This document shows, piece after piece, positions 52,368 through 61,423 of a stretch of 64,000 nucleotides of DNA. Under the pieces are notes generated by a model that saw only the letters and a program-made list of their open reading frames with translations, was not told the origin of the DNA and did no database searches. Within the stretch, counting starts at the first letter, position 1. Each line of letters starts with the position of its first letter. Origin of the DNA: Vibrio cortegadensis. Its GTDB lineage: Bacteria; Pseudomonadota; Gammaproteobacteria; Enterobacterales; Vibrionaceae. The position numbers and the translations under genes were made by a program. The stretch is taken from positions 744,001-808,000 of the forward strand of contig NZ_AP025473.1 in the NCBI RefSeq assembly GCF_024347395.1, in the 5' to 3' direction.

Positions 52368-53345
52368 ATGATTAGGCTTGCAGTAATTGGAACTAACTGG
52401 ATAACAGAGCAATTTATCCAAGGCGCGTTGCAAACGGGAGAGTTCGAACTTACAGCCGTTTACTCTCGCTCCCTCGTCCAAGCAGAAAACTTTGCCGCCA
52501 AATATGATGTGAACCATTGTTTTGATCAATTAGATGAATTCGCCATCTCTGATGCTTTTGATGCGGTATATATTGCAAGTCCGAACTCCTTTCACGGCCC
52601 GCAATCGATTCAAATGTTAAAAGGAAAGAAGCACGTAATTTGTGAAAAACCATTAGCCTCTAATTATGCACTCGCGCAAGAGATGTACAGAACAGCAGAA
52701 GAGAACAATGTGGTTCTTTTTGAAGCATTCATGACCCCGTTTATACCTAACTTTCAGGTTCTTAAGCAAAACCTCCAACAGATTGGCCCAATCCGCAAAG
52801 CGCTCATCAGTTATTGCCAGTATTCATCGCGCTATCCAAAATATCTGAACGGTGACAATCCAAATACGTTTAATCCTGACTTCTCTAATGGTTCAATCAT
52901 GGACATTGGTTATTACTGCTTAGGTGCTACATTAGAGTTGTTTGGTGAGCCGAGATCGATTCAAGCCACTGCACACTTACTGGATTCAGGCGTGGATGGA
53001 AATGGAAGTGTAATTCTTGGTTATGATGGGTTCGATGCAACCATACTCCATTCAAAAACCAGTGACTCGTTTCTTCCAAGTGAGATCCAAGGTGAGCAAG
53101 CTTGCTTACACGTTAATATGATCTCAATTTGCAATGATGTAATCAAGATTGAGCGCGGTGGTTTGAAAACGGATTTAAGCGTAGAGCAACAAGAAAATCG
53201 CATGTTCTATGAAGTAAATATCTTTGCTGAGCAGGTCAGGGCCAATACTGTAAATACTCAAGCGAGAGATCGTTCTTTACTTGTGGCAAAAGTACTGACT
53301 GAAATTAGATCTCAAACGGGCGTTGTGTTTCCTGCTGACAAATAG
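52368..53345 (+). CDS. Gfo/Idh/MocA-family oxidoreductase
   Basis: 325 residues. The N-terminal Rossmann domain begins MIRLAVIGTNWITEQFIQGA with an atypical GTNWIT dinucleotide loop. The family lysine lies in HVICEKPLASNYALA (EKP, about residue 93). The C-terminal beta-sheet domain has MTPFIPNFQVLKQ, IMDIGYYCLGATLELFGEP (conserved DIGxY and H/C positions) and ends in SQTGVVFPAD. It is NAD(P)-dependent and acts on sugars, inositols or related compounds; the substrate is unknown. AGAAG is 8 bases before ATG. Confidence 0.9.
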   Translation: MIRLAVIGTNWITEQFIQGALQTGEFELTAVYSRSLVQAENFAAKYDVNHCFDQLDEFAISDAFDAVYIASPNSFHGPQSIQMLKGKKHVICEKPLASNYALAQEMYRTAEENNVVLFEAFMTPFIPNFQVLKQNLQQIGPIRKALISYCQYSSRYPKYLNGDNPNTFNPDFSNGSIMDIGYYCLGATLELFGEPRSIQATAHLLDSGVDGNGSVILGYDGFDATILHSKTSDSFLPSEIQGEQACLHVNMISICNDVIKIERGGLKTDLSVEQQENRMFYEVNIFAEQVRANTVNTQARDRSLLVAKVLTEIRSQTGVVFPADK

Positions 53346-53535
53346 AGTCGATGCATTGAAGTAATTTGTTTGATTTAAGTGGGTATTTAAAAATAAATAG
53401 ATGCAATAAATCTTAATATTGAGAATATTTATAAATTTATGGCTTATATTGATAGTAATCATTATTGGTGATTTTTTTACATGTTATATGTACAAAATCA
53501 TCAATAAAGGATTATTTAGTAGGAATAAGTCACAT

Positions 53536-55080
53536 ATGAGAAATGACTTCAATAAAGAATATGCAAAAGATGCAAATTTAATATCTACTACCGATCCTTC
53601 AAGTTTAATTACTTATGCTAACCATGATTTTTGTCACGTAGCTGAGTATGAAATGGATGAGTTGATCGGTAAGCCTCACAATGTAGTGCGCCATAGTGAT
53701 ATGCCCAAGCAAGCCTTTGCACAAATGTGGCAATACTTGAAAGCAGGAAAGAGCTGGATGGGATTGGTAAAAAATCAATGCCAAGGTGATAAGCATTATT
53801 GGGTATCCGCTTTTGTTACTCCGATTAAAGGTGAAGATGGCGAAACGGTTGAGTATCAATCAGTAAGATCGAGACCAACAGAAGCTCAAACTGAACGTGC
53901 CGGTCAACTTTATGCCAATATGAACAAAGGGAAGATGAATATTGGCAAGCGCATTTCTTATCATTTTATTCAGTATGTTTTCTTTGCTGCATTTTTGGCG
54001 TTATTTGTTGGGTTAATTGCTTCGCAACAACAAATACTATTCGGTGCTATTGGACTTGTATTAACGTGTGCTCTTGGGGGCGTTACAGCGCTTCAGAACA
54101 AGCGTTTTAAAGTGCTTAGAAAAATAGCTCAAGACTCATATTCCAATCCGTTAATGGAAAAACCTTACACTGGTTGCTTTGATGATTACTCTGAAATCGA
54201 GCTTGCTTTATTGATGAAAAAATCTGAGTTGCGAGCGGTTTCGGGGCGTGCGACAGACACTGCTGGAAAGATTTTGATCTCTGCTGAAGATGAATTTGGA
54301 ACGATTCAGTCAATGGGGCAAAGTTTAAATCAGCAATGCCAAGAAACGGAGCAGGTAGCCACCGCTGTTGAAGAGTTAACGCATTCAATCCATGAAGTGG
54401 CAAGTAGCGCAGCTGCTGCTTCAAGGCTTACTGAAGAAGCCAATGAAGAGTCAGCCAAAGGTTTAGAGTGTATATCCGCGACGATTAATTCGGTGAATGA
54501 ACTTGCAAGCGAGTTGGATAATTCAAGAAAGGTCATACATCAACTTTCATTAAATAGTCAGAAAATAGAAAGTATTCTTGAAGTGATCAGCAGTATTTCG
54601 GATCAAACGAATTTACTGGCTTTGAATGCTGCAATTGAAGCGGCCAGAGCAGGTGAAGCAGGGCGTGGATTTGCCGTTGTTGCTGATGAAGTTCGAAATC
54701 TAGCATCGAAAACGGGCGATTCAACCAATGAGATTCAAGAGATGATTACTCAGCTTCAACAGACTGCAACGGAGGCAGTAAGCGCAATGGAGCGTGGTGA
54801 AGTGTTGTCTGAACAATGTAAAATGCGTGCAGATGATACAGGCGAAGTGTTGAATCAAATATCCGAGAAGTTATTCAAGGTATCTGACAGTAGCCATCAA
54901 ATTGCTGCTGCGGTTGAAGAGCAAGCTACGGTGACTAATGAGATTAATCACAATGTGGCGAATATTAAAGAACTGGCCGATGAAACATCTGCAACATCTG
55001 AGAGTTCCATTGCTCGTACAAGCCGCTTAGTGGACGACATAGAAGCACTGCAACGCTTGATTAAACAATTCCAATCATGA
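53536..55080 (+). CDS. Aer-like aerotaxis receptor (PAS-MCP)
   Basis: 514 residues from ATG at 53536; the open frame runs back to a TTG at 53419 but adds a low-complexity hydrophobic stretch. The N-terminal PAS domain is of Aer type: LISTTDPSSLITYANHDFCHVAEYEMDELIGKPHNVVRHSDMPKQAFAQMWQYLKAGKSWMG-like, with the VRH.DMP motif that is part of the FAD pocket in E. coli Aer. A hydrophobic hairpin at about 145-190 anchors it in the membrane without a periplasmic domain. The signalling domain holds the core DQTNLLALNAAIEAARAGE. It should sense redox or oxygen through FAD and signal to CheA. Confidence 0.9.
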   Translation: MRNDFNKEYAKDANLISTTDPSSLITYANHDFCHVAEYEMDELIGKPHNVVRHSDMPKQAFAQMWQYLKAGKSWMGLVKNQCQGDKHYWVSAFVTPIKGEDGETVEYQSVRSRPTEAQTERAGQLYANMNKGKMNIGKRISYHFIQYVFFAAFLALFVGLIASQQQILFGAIGLVLTCALGGVTALQNKRFKVLRKIAQDSYSNPLMEKPYTGCFDDYSEIELALLMKKSELRAVSGRATDTAGKILISAEDEFGTIQSMGQSLNQQCQETEQVATAVEELTHSIHEVASSAAAASRLTEEANEESAKGLECISATINSVNELASELDNSRKVIHQLSLNSQKIESILEVISSISDQTNLLALNAAIEAARAGEAGRGFAVVADEVRNLASKTGDSTNEIQEMITQLQQTATEAVSAMERGEVLSEQCKMRADDTGEVLNQISEKLFKVSDSSHQIAAAVEEQATVTNEINHNVANIKELADETSATSESSIARTSRLVDDIEALQRLIKQFQS

Positions 55081-55097
55081 TTCTTATCAAGGAATAA

Positions 55098-55123
55098 AAA
55101 AAGGAGCGAATTCGCTCCTTTTT
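55098..55123. terminator. Bidirectional terminator
   Basis: AAAAAGGAGCGAATTCGCTCCTTTTT, a perfect palindrome of two 13-base halves, between the Aer-like gene and the converging MATE gene. Confidence 0.92.
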
Positions 55124-55140
55124 CGTTTACTTTTTTAAGT

Positions 55141-56481
55141 CTAATCACTTACCGCTGCTTTCTCTATTCTGGTTATGATCTTTTGATACATCAACCAAGC
55201 GGTTATGCCTGCAAGAATATTCCCCACTAATGCACCTACAAATAGCCCTTGTATATCAGCCACGAGAGCCCCTAACCATAAACAAGGTAAGAAGAAGGCG
55301 AATAAGCGTAGTGCTGAAATCGTAAGGGCAGTGTATGACTTCGCAAGGGCATTAGAGACCGACACCATCAACATGCATATCCCCAATGGACCTAAACTGA
55401 GGGGAACAATCATCAGGTGAGAATTTAGGATTGCTTCAACACTTGCATCGCTGGTCATTAGCCCGGCAAGTTGGCTTGAGATGAAAAAGGTGATCAGCGC
55501 AATAACAAATTGAAATCCAATAACAAAGCGACAAGCAATACTGACAAGCTGACGAATTTCGGCAATTTTATTGGCTCCAAGTAAACGCCCGATCATCGGA
55601 GGCATTGACATGGTTAACGCTAATACAGAGACGATCGCAAAAAATTCATATCGAGATCCAAGCGCCCAAGCAGCAACGGCGGCGGTGCCGTAACTCGCAA
55701 GGAGCTTTGTGGCGAGCATTGAAGAGAGAGGCGGTAACAATTGGCTTGTCATTGCTGGCCCCATAATATTCGTAATCGAGCGAATGCTAGAAGCAATGTT
55801 GAGATCACTCCAATCAAAACTCACCCAATGTTTTCGAGTGACTTGAGGGGCAACGATCAATAGACCAATACCAAAAGCAGCCACAGTTGCCAAAGCTGCA
55901 CCATTGATACCAAGGTCGAAGGTAAAAATGAAAAGGGGATCAAGCGCCAGGTTGATTGCACTGGTAACCATCATCATGGTCCCAGGGAGCATTGTGTTTC
56001 CGTTCGCTCTGCAAATACTATAAAAGAAGTATAGGAAAGCCCCGACCCACGCACTGGCTAACCATACCGGCCAGTAGCTATCAATGATTGGGTAAACGGA
56101 ATCTGGTGCGCTGAGCAAGCTCAAAAGAGGCTCTCTAATCAACCACAATATCCCAGAGATCAGCGCAACACCGACTCCGCCAATCATTAGGATCAAACCA
56201 CCAAGTTGCTTAGCATAACGAGTTTGCTGCGCCCCAATTGCTCTGGAAATGACCGCTGTCGTGGCAATCCCTAAGCCTACTTGAATCCCGATAATAACCA
56301 TTTGCACTGGGAGTGTGAAACCTTGAGCAGCAAGAGGCAAAACCCCGAGTTGCCCAATGAATGCACTATCCACGAGCTGAAAACTCATTAAAGATAGAAC
56401 CCCAAACATCATTGGCCAAGTCATTTTAAATAGTTGATATGCAAGGGATGAATCTGATTTATTCGTTGCGATGGAACTCAT
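55141..56481 (-). CDS. MATE-family efflux transporter
   Basis: 446 residues, about 12 membrane helices in two matching halves. Family features: FKMTWPMMFGVLSLMSFQLVDSAFIGQLGVLPLAAQGF at the start, GLGIATTAVISRAIGAQ, and the second half GPAMTSQLLPPLSSMLATKLLASYGTAAVAAWALGSRYEFFAIVSVLALTMSMPPMIGRLLGA described by its tail. It exports cationic drugs or metabolites using Na+ or H+. It is a single gene with a normal ATG start. Confidence 0.9.
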   Translation of the reverse strand: MSSIATNKSDSSLAYQLFKMTWPMMFGVLSLMSFQLVDSAFIGQLGVLPLAAQGFTLPVQMVIIGIQVGLGIATTAVISRAIGAQQTRYAKQLGGLILMIGGVGVALISGILWLIREPLLSLLSAPDSVYPIIDSYWPVWLASAWVGAFLYFFYSICRANGNTMLPGTMMMVTSAINLALDPLFIFTFDLGINGAALATVAAFGIGLLIVAPQVTRKHWVSFDWSDLNIASSIRSITNIMGPAMTSQLLPPLSSMLATKLLASYGTAAVAAWALGSRYEFFAIVSVLALTMSMPPMIGRLLGANKIAEIRQLVSIACRFVIGFQFVIALITFFISSQLAGLMTSDASVEAILNSHLMIVPLSLGPLGICMLMVSVSNALAKSYTALTISALRLFAFFLPCLWLGALVADIQGLFVGALVGNILAGITAWLMYQKIITRIEKAAVSD

Positions 56482-56570
56482 AATACTCTTATATTTTTGG
56501 TTGAATCTAAAATTAGATAGAAGATGCTTGTAACGATATCTTGAATGAAAATTGGATGACTCGGTATCAG

Positions 56571-56610
56571 CGGGTTTTAAAAGTAATTCGAAATTAACGT
56601 TTAAAACCCG
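56571..56610 (-). terminator. Hairpin downstream of kefB
   Basis: CGGGTTTTAAA / TTTAAAACCCG, 11-bp perfect stem with an 18-base loop, 36 bp after the kefB stop. It lacks a T-run on the minus strand, so its strength as a terminator is uncertain. Confidence 0.55.
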
Positions 56611-56645
56611 TTTATTAGCGTTTATCTATTTGTGCGTTAATAGCG

Positions 56646-58565
56646 TTAGTCTTCAGAAAGGTCGTCGGCGTAACCTTTTGGTGGTGGCGTCCAACCTCGC
56701 TCATTGCGTGTATGTTTGTCTGAGCGATCTTTGGTCATCGCATGTTTGATATTGTCTTCAAGCTCCATAAATAATTTACGGTAGTTGTTATCAAAGCGAT
56801 CACCTTCAGAATCATCCGCCCACGCTTGATATAAAATATCGGACTGTTTTTCTTCCGTATTTTTATAGGTCGATTTTTGTTGCTCTACAAAGAAGGGATG
56901 ATGGCCGAGTGAGCGCAATGCTTCTGCACCAATTTCGAGTGCTGAGTGATAGGTTTCAGATTCAATATAATCCGCTCCCGCTTGGCGTAATAAGTAACCA
57001 TGACCACGGTCAAATGCACGTGCCAATATTTTTACTTTTGGATAGGTGTGCTTAACGTATTTCACCAACTCAAGGTTGCTCTCTTGATTATCAATGGCAA
57101 CCACAATCATTGCAGCCTCTTCAATGCCAGCAGTATGCAGTAGATCGGGACGAGTCGCATCACCAAAATACGCTTTGGTTTTAATTTGGCGCATGAGATC
57201 AACTTGATCCGCTTGGTGATCAAGAACAACCGTTTTCACTCCATTTGAAACTAACATTCGATTGATTATTTGACCAAATCGACCAATGCCAGCGATGATC
57301 ACAGTGCCTTTCTCTTCAATACTATCGGCTTCTCGTTGATTCGATTTCTGTTGGAAACGCGGCAGAATAGCCTTATCGAAAAGAATAAATAACCCTGGAG
57401 TTAAAAACATCGACAGCGCGACTACAAGAGACAGCGTCTGAGCAATATCCACAGGTAGGACATGATTTTGCACTGTGAAACTCAACAGAACGAAGCCAAA
57501 TTCCCCGGCTTGAGCAAGGCTGAGGGTGAACAACCAGCGGTCACTGTTTTTGATTCGAAAAGTGAAAGCAAGCAGGTAGAGAACCAAGGCTTTCAATGCC
57601 ATCACACCGACAGTGAGGCCGATGATGAGTCCAAACTCATCGAGTAGGATCCTAAAGTCAATGCCAGCGCCAACCGTAATAAAGAACAAGCCTAAAAGCA
57701 GTCCTTTAAATGGGTCAATATTGGATTCTAATTCATGTCTAAACTCACTGTTTGCCAGCACAACGCCCGCCAGGAAAGTACCTAAAGCAGGGGATAGCCC
57801 AACCAAGCTCATTAAAGCCGCGATGCCAATGACCAACATTAATGCCGTGGCAGTAAAAATCTCTCGTAGCCCTGAGCTCGCAACAAAGCGGAAAAGTGGA
57901 CGACTTAAAAAGTGTCCGCCAACAACGACGCTAGCAATAGAAACCGTAATCACAAGTCCGTATGCCCACCCTGGGAGCCCTGCAACAAGGCTTAGTTCTT
58001 CGTGATGCTCAGCAGCATTGGCGGCGACGCTTTGAGCTTGTTCGATTAATTCTGGCAGAGCGAGTAATGGTATGAAAGCCAACATTGGAATGACGGCAAT
58101 ATCTTGGAAAAGCAGTACAGAGAACGCATTTTGACCGCCTTCCGTTTTACTTAATCCTTTCTCATTAAAGGTTTGTAATACAATCGCAGTAGATGAGAGA
58201 GCGAAAACTAAACCTATGGTGAGTGCGATAGTCCAAGGTTGACCAAAGTAGAGTGCAATCCCCATCACGACAACGGTGGTACCGCCAACTTGAAGCCCAC
58301 CCAATCCCATTAAGCGGTTGCGCATCGCCCATAGCATTTTTGGTTCAAGCTCTAAGCCCACCAAAAATAGCATCATGACCACTCCAAATTCCGCAAAATG
58401 TTGAATGGTGGTTGTCTCTTCACCCACTAAGCCAATAATAGGGCCGATAACGACACCAGCAATGAGATAGCCTAATACAGAGCCTAGCCCTAAACGCTTA
58501 GCAATAGGAACGGCAATGACCGCAGCAACTAAGTAAATGAACGCTTGTAGAAAATAGCCTGTCAT
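56646..58565 (-). CDS. kefB: CPA2 cation/proton antiporter, KefB type
   Basis: 639 residues. The N-terminal 380 residues hold about 12-13 membrane helices (AFIYLVAAVIAVPIAKRLGLGSVLGYLIAGVVIGP type), with ALSSTAIVLQ and the Asp-containing LLFQDIAVIPMLAFIPLLA ion site. After a linker comes an RCK/TrkA-N domain (GTVIIAGIGRFGQIINRMLVSNGVKTVVLDH, about 412-530). In E. coli KefB/KefC, potassium efflux is gated by glutathione adducts through this domain and protects against electrophiles. The adjacent upstream quinone-reductase-like gene, 3 bp away, is the expected activating partner. A charged tail of about 70 residues follows. Confidence 0.9.
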   Translation of the reverse strand: MTGYFLQAFIYLVAAVIAVPIAKRLGLGSVLGYLIAGVVIGPIIGLVGEETTTIQHFAEFGVVMMLFLVGLELEPKMLWAMRNRLMGLGGLQVGGTTVVVMGIALYFGQPWTIALTIGLVFALSSTAIVLQTFNEKGLSKTEGGQNAFSVLLFQDIAVIPMLAFIPLLALPELIEQAQSVAANAAEHHEELSLVAGLPGWAYGLVITVSIASVVVGGHFLSRPLFRFVASSGLREIFTATALMLVIGIAALMSLVGLSPALGTFLAGVVLANSEFRHELESNIDPFKGLLLGLFFITVGAGIDFRILLDEFGLIIGLTVGVMALKALVLYLLAFTFRIKNSDRWLFTLSLAQAGEFGFVLLSFTVQNHVLPVDIAQTLSLVVALSMFLTPGLFILFDKAILPRFQQKSNQREADSIEEKGTVIIAGIGRFGQIINRMLVSNGVKTVVLDHQADQVDLMRQIKTKAYFGDATRPDLLHTAGIEEAAMIVVAIDNQESNLELVKYVKHTYPKVKILARAFDRGHGYLLRQAGADYIESETYHSALEIGAEALRSLGHHPFFVEQQKSTYKNTEEKQSDILYQAWADDSEGDRFDNNYRKLFMELEDNIKHAMTKDRSDKHTRNERGWTPPPKGYADDLSED

Positions 58566-58568
58566 CGG

Positions 58569-59183
58569 TTAGTCCTTATGAATGATGTCGTTAAGGTGAT
58601 GATTTAATTTTTCGACTTGGCTTGCTTTTTCCATATCAACTTTGTCGTTAACTAAAGCGGTGAGCAACTGAGTCCACTGATTAATATGTTGATCAAGTCG
58701 ACTCTCTTCTGCTGCGGTACGCGCCCCGAATAGCGCTAAGGGAGCCAAATAAGTCATACGGGTCATCGCGCTCATTTGCTCAATTGGGTAAAGCAATTCA
58801 CGAATCGTAAAATGGTTGTAGCCGTCGGTTTGATAAGCATCGGCTTTACCACCTGCGGTCAGGGAGCAGAATAGGGCTTTTCCTTTCAATGCTTTTCCCT
58901 CGGCTCCATAAGCAAAGCCATACTCTAATACTAAGTCTTGCCACTCTTTTAAAATAGCAGGAGTTGAATACCAATAGAGTGGGAATTGAAAAATGATCAC
59001 ATCATGTTCAAGTAAGCGACGCTGTTCTTTATCAATATTGATATTGAAAGTCGGGTATTCATGATAGAGATCGACGGTGGTGACCCCTTCAATATTTTTG
59101 GCGGCATTGAATATTGGAGTGTTGACCTCAGAACGGTGTTGGGAAGGGTGTGCGAATAGAATCAATACTTTTTTGTTTGTCAT
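58569..59183 (-). CDS. kefG: KefG/KefF-like NAD(P)H oxidoreductase, antiporter partner
   Basis: 204 residues of a flavodoxin-fold quinone reductase. Signatures: LILFAHPSQHRSEVNTPIFNAAKNIEGVTTVDLYHEYPTFNINIDKEQ-type start, then IIFQFPLYWYSTPAILKEWQDLVLEYGFAYGAEGKALKGK and SLTAGGKADAYQ, as in KefF and KefG. These proteins bind FMN, reduce quinones and are needed for full activity of the Kef channel. It directly precedes kefB (3 bp gap), the same order as E. coli kefG-kefB. The 160 bp before it holds only the promoter region. Confidence 0.88.
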   Translation of the reverse strand: MTNKKVLILFAHPSQHRSEVNTPIFNAAKNIEGVTTVDLYHEYPTFNINIDKEQRRLLEHDVIIFQFPLYWYSTPAILKEWQDLVLEYGFAYGAEGKALKGKALFCSLTAGGKADAYQTDGYNHFTIRELLYPIEQMSAMTRMTYLAPLALFGARTAAEESRLDQHINQWTQLLTALVNDKVDMEKASQVEKLNHHLNDIIHKD

Positions 59184-59344
59184 AATTACTTGTCATTCCC
59201 GTCAGGTTTCTTTACTCATTAGTAAGCAATGAGTCGTGTCTAACTCTAGAAAGTATGAACAGTGTAAATTATATGATTTTTAATATATACCGCTAAGGGG
59301 CATGATTCGAAATTAAGAACAGGGACATCACCAAATCTAGAGTT

Positions 59345-61144
59345 CTATTTATTTGAATAACCAAGATTTTTTAGCTTTCGATAAAGTGTATTACGGCTAA
59401 TGCCCAGCATTCGAGATGTTTTACTAATATTGCCTTGATTTGCTTGAAAGGTTTGTACGAGTTTTTCTTCAACTGTCGTTTTTAGATCGTCTGTTTTTAT
59501 TTCTGATGAGGGTTGGTGTGGCGCTGATGCCGTCATTAATAGTTGCTTTAGGTGACTCGGAAGGTCATCTAAAACGAGAGTGTTACCTTCAGAAAGGAGA
59601 GCAGACACTTTAATCAGGTTATCGAGTTCCCTGATATTTCCGGGCCATGAGTGGTTCTGCAAAAGTTGCATCAAATGAGGACAAATGGTTTGCTCTGCGG
59701 AGCTGTACTTGGCATGGATTTTATCAATCAGTCCAGATTTATCTTGTCGTTCGTGAAGTGCTGGAAGAGTGAACATCAGCCCATTGAGTCGATAAAAGAG
59801 ATCTTGTCGAAATTCTCCTGTAGACACCAGTTTTTCAAGGTTTTTATGAGTTGCTGCAATAATTTGAATGTCTACTTTTGTTGAGTGGTTTGAGCCAATG
59901 GGAACCACCTCTTTTTCTTGTAATACATGTAATAAGCGGCACTGTGCTTCTAATGGCATGTCAGCAATTTCATCGAGAAATAGAATACCTTTATCGGCTT
60001 GGCGGATTTTTCCCTGATAACCTTTTGGGCTAGCTCCAGTGAAAGCTCCCGGGGCATACCCAAATAATTCAGATTCAATGAGTTCCTTTGGAAGTGCGCC
60101 GCAGTTGACCGTGATGAGTGGAGACCGTTTTCTATCACTTTGCTGGTGGAGATGTTTTACAAATTCACCTTTACCCACACCTGTTTCCCCTAGGATGAGC
60201 AAACTAATATTTTTATTGATGACTTTATTCGCTTGCTGCCACGCGTGTTCAATATTGTCATCACCATCATGAAGTGGGCAAGAAGGGGAGTAAGTGGCCA
60301 ATTTGACGCTTTTGGGGGCGGATTTAAGCGAATGAACCGCATACACCAGATCAGATTTCTCTTGCAGATGTGTGAGTGGTTGATTCTCTTGATAGGTTTG
60401 AACAACAGAATCTAAAGGCTGTCCTAAGATCACGTGATTGTTGAGTAGCTGAGATGCAACGCTATTATGTGCGACAATTTTTCCATCTTCATTAGCAATC
60501 ACAATCCCTTGCCATCCACTGGTTAGTAACGATTGGTCAAGAGCAAGATCCATGCGTACTGAGCCGTTCGGCACTTTGCACAACAAGTTATTTTCGACGA
60601 GCTGAACCATATTTTGAACTAACAGTTGAGTGGATGCATTATGGATTTGCTGTTCACTTGTGATGTCTAAAATGCCTAGCATGTTCCCCTGGAAATCGAA
60701 AACAGGACTGGCTGAACAGCTAATAAAGCGGTGCTGATGAATGAAATGTTGATCGCCAATAATAGAGACGGGTTTTGCTTCGACAATTGCCGTTCCAATC
60801 GCATTGGTCCCTTTGAGATTTTCACGCCAACAGACGCCTGTCTCCAGTGCAATTGAGGTTAGTTTCTCTTTAAAGCGCTCTTGCCCCCACGATCCAATAA
60901 TCACGCCCTCAATATCAGTGAGGATCAAACGGCTGTCTGTTCGAGCAAACATTTGATTAAACAGCGGTAAAGCATGCTCTTTAACGGCGCTAATCAGTGC
61001 CGATACGATCTCTCTACGTTCGGAAACTTGAGATTTCGCGAGTCGAATATCTTCTGGTAGACGGCGCTGTTTTAATCCCGCTTCAGAACTCCTATTCCAA
61101 GAGGAGGTTAGCCAATCTATCTGCTGAGTTGAATTTAGGTCCAT
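59345..61144 (-). CDS. acoR: Sigma-54-dependent activator, AcoR family
   Basis: 599 residues from ATG at 61144 (GGA 6 bases upstream); a longer TTG-initiated frame would swallow the upstream operator. GAF-type sensor region about 50-190 (GVCWRENLKGTNAIGTAIVEAKPVSIIG), PAS about 205-290, AAA+ domain about 300-530 with Walker A GETGVGKGE, GAFTGA (sigma-54 contact) and Walker B GILFLDEIADMP, then a Fis-type HTH (NISKTSRMLGISRNTLYRKL). AcoR-type proteins respond to acetoin or aldehydes and turn on the adjacent dehydrogenase. It is divergent from aldB, which has a sigma-54 promoter. Confidence 0.92.
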   Translation of the reverse strand: MDLNSTQQIDWLTSSWNRSSEAGLKQRRLPEDIRLAKSQVSERREIVSALISAVKEHALPLFNQMFARTDSRLILTDIEGVIIGSWGQERFKEKLTSIALETGVCWRENLKGTNAIGTAIVEAKPVSIIGDQHFIHQHRFISCSASPVFDFQGNMLGILDITSEQQIHNASTQLLVQNMVQLVENNLLCKVPNGSVRMDLALDQSLLTSGWQGIVIANEDGKIVAHNSVASQLLNNHVILGQPLDSVVQTYQENQPLTHLQEKSDLVYAVHSLKSAPKSVKLATYSPSCPLHDGDDNIEHAWQQANKVINKNISLLILGETGVGKGEFVKHLHQQSDRKRSPLITVNCGALPKELIESELFGYAPGAFTGASPKGYQGKIRQADKGILFLDEIADMPLEAQCRLLHVLQEKEVVPIGSNHSTKVDIQIIAATHKNLEKLVSTGEFRQDLFYRLNGLMFTLPALHERQDKSGLIDKIHAKYSSAEQTICPHLMQLLQNHSWPGNIRELDNLIKVSALLSEGNTLVLDDLPSHLKQLLMTASAPHQPSSEIKTDDLKTTVEEKLVQTFQANQGNISKTSRMLGISRNTLYRKLKNLGYSNK

Positions 61145-61170
61145 GACTGTTCCAAGTTGAGACAGTGAGG

Positions 61171-61189
61171 GTGTGCCATTTTGGGACAC
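61171..61189. promoter_or_regulatory. Inverted repeat, likely activator site
   Basis: GTGTGCC-ATTTT-GGGACAC: arms complementary at 6 of 7 positions. It lies between acoR and aldB, about 110 bp upstream of the aldB sigma-54 promoter and 27 bp upstream of acoR, the right place for an enhancer site with autoregulation. Confidence 0.6.
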
Positions 61190-61297
61190 TTGAACAGTGA
61201 GCTGCGCTTTAGAACTGGTGTTCAACCATTATAACTGTCGTTTGTTATCGTTTGGTAATCATAGCTTTACAATTCATTAACAACAAGAGGCGCAAAC

Positions 61298-61314
61298 TTG
61301 GTCTGTGAATTGCG
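61298..61314 (+). promoter_or_regulatory. Sigma-54 promoter of aldB
   Basis: TTGGTCTGTGAATTGCG: GG and GC are exactly 10 bases apart and TTGC is intact; the CAC after GG is TCT. It lies about 110 bp upstream of the aldB ATG. Confidence 0.7.
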
Positions 61315-61423
61315 TTATAGAAAATGAACAAGCGCAAAATTGAAGTGCGTTTAAAACACTAAATCGAAAGATAAATTAATTAAACAGACACATTGTGGAT
61401 ACATAAAAAAGAGGGATCTCACT

